7,166 nt of DNA from an uncultured Selenomonadaceae bacterium (lineage in GTDB: Bacteria; Bacillota; Negativicutes; Selenomonadales; Selenomonadaceae), in NCBI GenBank assembly GCA_958415865.1, contig CATYZV010000094.1, positions 1 to 7,166 of the forward strand, given 5' to 3'. The position numbers were made by a program, and so were the translations under genes. Under the pieces are notes generated by a model that was given only the letters and a program-made list of their open reading frames with translations, did not search any database and was not told the origin of the DNA. Shown here in pieces: positions 6,726 to 7,166 of this stretch (position 1 is its first letter; every line of letters starts with the position of its first letter).

Positions 6726-6736
6726 CTTTAGTTTAA

Positions 6737-6764
6737 TTTATAGTGAATGAATTATTACAGCAAA
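6737..6764 (-). promoter_or_regulatory. Promoter candidate for yqeK and the LCP gene
   Basis: The minus strand has TATAAA at 6742-6737, with TTTGCT (6764-6759, spacer 16) or TTGCTG (6763-6758, spacer 15) as the -35 box. It lies directly after the rnpB terminator and would start transcription near 6730, giving a leader of about 20 bases. A new promoter is expected here because the terminator separates the units. The match is moderate. Confidence 0.4.
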
Positions 6765-6765
6765 T

Positions 6766-6795
6766 AAAAAAACTGCCTGTTCGGCAGTATTTTTT
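6766..6795 (-). terminator. Intrinsic terminator of rnpB
   Basis: On the minus strand ACTGCC-GAACA-GGCAGT (6788-6772) forms a tight stem-loop followed by a T-tract (6771-6766). An A-tract on the other side would make it weakly bidirectional. It lies just past the 3' end of the RNase P RNA. Confidence 0.88.
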
Positions 6796-6800
6796 ACAAA

Positions 6801-7152
6801 GGTATGAGCAATCAATAAGCCGAGTTCTGTCCCGCAAAAGCGGTGATAATCATTTATCTGGACTTGCAGTTGCCTGCAAGCTCTAGCGACGCAACCCGGA
6901 AGGCTCAGCGGGCCGCTTCATCCCTTCCCTATTAGGTCTTGCTCCGTGTGGGGTTTACCTAGCCAGACAGTCGCCTGCCTGCTGGTGCGCTCTTACCGCA
7001 CCTTTCCACCCTTACCTGCTGATGCAGGCGGTTTAAGTTTCTATGGCACTTTCCCTAGGATCACTCCCGCTGGACGTTATCCAGCACACTGCCCTGTGGA
7101 GCCCGGACTTTCCTCAGATACGCTGAAGGTATCCGCGATTATCTTTCATACT
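6801..7152 (-). ncRNA. rnpB: RNase P RNA, bacterial class A
   Basis: This is the catalytic RNA of RNase P, which trims the 5' leader of precursor tRNAs. On the minus strand the 5' conserved core AGGAAAGTCCGGGCTCC is at 7114-7098. The hairpin GTGCGGTAAGAGCGCAC, nearly as in Escherichia coli, sits in the specificity domain. GGTAAACCCC is at 6959-6950. The L15 GGU that pairs with the tRNA CCA end is at 6896-6894, in CCGGGTTGC. The 3' core ACAGAACTCGGCTTAT is at 6830-6815. The ends are set by the P1 pairing GTATGA (7151-7146) with TCATAC (6807-6802), giving about 350 nt; exact ends are uncertain by a few bases. The promoter lies beyond the right edge. Class A rather than Bacillus-type class B fits a non-Bacilli Firmicute. 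Confidence 0.97.
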
Positions 7153-7166
7153 CATGTCTTTAACTA

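Overview
The window is a bacterial chromosome segment in which every supported gene lies on the minus strand, so it is transcribed right to left. The gene order yqeK, LCP-family gene, rsfS, cvfB, together with a class A RNase P RNA and strong AGGAG-type ribosome binding sites, points to a low-to-mid-GC anaerobic Firmicute (Bacillota). Negativicutes or Clostridia fit best. This is an inference from gene order and style; no search was run.

Layout in the direction of transcription: (1) 7152-6801, rnpB, the RNase P RNA, closed by a clear intrinsic terminator. (2) A short AT-rich gap with a plausible promoter, then yqeK (HD-domain dinucleotide tetraphosphate hydrolase, GTG start) overlapping by one base with an LCP-family cell-envelope glycopolymer transferase. 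(3) A 49-bp gap holding an extended -10 promoter candidate, then rsfS (ribosome silencing factor) and cvfB (triple S1-like domains plus winged helix), closed by a second intrinsic terminator. (4) A compact three-gene operon for a molybdenum hydroxylase: FAD subunit (TTG start), 2Fe-2S subunit and molybdopterin subunit, each junction a 4-bp ATGA overlap. (5) A 210-bp AT-rich noncoding end with an elaborate inverted-repeat structure (111-199) and a very good sigma-70 type promoter (44-16) firing out of the left edge.

Groups 1-3 are housekeeping: tRNA maturation, nucleotide stress signalling, wall or envelope assembly, and control of translation. Group 4 is an accessory redox enzyme of the xanthine oxidase family: the molybdenum subunit hydroxylates a substrate, and electrons pass through two 2Fe-2S clusters to FAD. 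By-eye alignment suggests that two residues used by true xanthine dehydrogenases to bind xanthine are replaced, so the real substrate is open. No wholly new system is evident. The points most worth checking are the substrate identity of the hydroxylase, how its operon is transcribed from behind a terminator, and the structured element at its 3' end.
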